Of a DNA stretch of 36,383 nt, positions 35,947 to 36,383 are shown piece by piece. Every line of letters begins with the position of its first letter. Position 1 is the first letter of the stretch. The stretch spans positions 1-36,383 of IMG/VR virus record IMGVR_UViG_3300032093_000410; one strand, given 5' to 3'. The stretch comes from a virus. A model generated the notes under the pieces. That model saw only the letters and a list, made by a program, of their open reading frames with translations. It had not been told where the DNA came from and ran no database searches. A program made the position numbers and the translations under genes.

Positions 35947-36297
35947 CTACGTGCCCTGCCGCCGAAGATGGAAGCGAGTCGGCGGACCTGACTCGCTGGA
36001 GACGTACTCGAAGACGCCCTCGTACAGGAACGAATAGTCGGGCCGCTCGTCCTTCCGATGGCGGTAGAAGAGAAGCAACTCGAGTCCCCGGTCGCGATGT
36101 TCGCGGACCAGAGCATCGGTTCTGCCCTGAGTCTGGCCCTCAAAGTACAAATCCTCACCGCTGAGCTGGTCTTCATACGGCGTGCGGTCCGAGGTCTTCT
36201 GCTCCGTGATGAACAGCCAAACCGACTCATGGCCTGCAGGGCGGAAGATGCCGGTGTTATACGGATCGCCGTCGAATCTCGTGCGCGTACGGCGCAT
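35947..36297 (-). CDS. Host protein or gene remnant with DUF3427-like domain (116 aa)
   Basis: The frame from ATG at 36297 reads MRRTRTRFDGDPYNTGIFRP, then SVWLFITEQKTSDRTPYEDQ, LYFEGQTQGRTDALV, ELLLFYRHRKDERPDYSFLY and VFEYVS. This order resembles the C-terminal domain shared by DUF3427 proteins and NgoFVII-type restriction enzymes. The frame is open further upstream to about 36375 with no good start or ribosome-binding site, so it may be the 3' part of a larger broken gene. It would belong to the host, just outside the prophage. Confidence 0.55.
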   Translation of the reverse strand: MRRTRTRFDGDPYNTGIFRPAGHESVWLFITEQKTSDRTPYEDQLSGEDLYFEGQTQGRTDALVREHRDRGLELLLFYRHRKDERPDYSFLYEGVFEYVSSESGPPTRFHLRRQGT

Positions 36298-36383
36298 GAT
36301 CGGGTTGCGCCGGGGTGAATCGGTGGCATAGTTGTCTCGGTACGGAGGCCGAGCATGGACATCCGCGAGCGTTCACCCGGAGA

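Noticed and set aside
35637-36362. A 241-codon minus-strand frame covering the tRNA remnant and terminator
   Set aside because: It reads antisense through the tRNA-Gly half (the typical EDRTPDIQLG artefact) and overlaps a better-supported frame at 35947-36297.

Overview
The window is most of an integrated temperate siphovirus (lambda-like in gene order) from a GC-rich, Gram-negative bacterium, plus a short piece of flanking host DNA at the right end. The lipobox of the lipoprotein at 5082-5846 argues for a double-membrane host. The tRNA-Gly remnant at the right end does not encode CCA. High GC, short operons with ATGA/GTGA start-stop overlaps and the style of several unknown proteins would fit a planctomycete (Phycisphaerae-like) host, but this is a guess. 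Nearly every gene lies on the minus strand, so the phage map reads from right to left. The left edge cuts through the tail module, so the phage continues beyond base 1.

Right end (34.4-36.4 kb): a tyrosine integrase with its own promoter and terminator lies beside the 3' half of a tRNA-Gly(CCC). This half is probably the attachment core, and the host tRNA terminator and a probable host gene fragment follow it. Early region (33.8 to 18.1 kb): a RecA-like Sak4-type ATPase with an OB-like tail, a large ParB-like protein, an XRE regulator, a Pol X-like nucleotidyltransferase, a YfbR-like HD phosphohydrolase, a RecU-like resolvase, a J-domain protein, a stand-alone DnaA domain IV-like protein, a replisome-organiser-like gene that carries an iteron array, a DnaC-like loader, a ParB-methyltransferase fusion, a PLD-like protein and a TerS-like protein. 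Regulatory knot (17.69-18.13 kb): two paralogous helix-turn-helix genes face each other tail to tail and overlap by 63 bp.

Late region (17.6 kb to the left edge): large terminase, zinc-ribbon protein, a two-gene beta-helix cassette bounded by two 23-bp inverted repeats, gpW-like joining protein, portal, fused prohead protease and capsid protein with an internal ribosome-binding site, decoration-like protein, connector, tail terminator, tail tube, tail chaperone with a -1 frameshift product, lipoprotein, small membrane protein, gp10-like protein, tape measure and distal tail proteins.

The most unusual part is the replication block at 21.7-24.7 kb. About twelve copies of CGTCACGC(T), in two groups around an AT-rich core and framed by an 8-bp inverted repeat, lie inside the replisome-organiser-like gene. 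This resembles the lambda O/ori layout, but it comes with a phage-borne DnaA domain IV-like protein, a DnaC-like ATPase and a J-domain protein. No replicative helicase or polymerase is visible, so host ones are presumably recruited.
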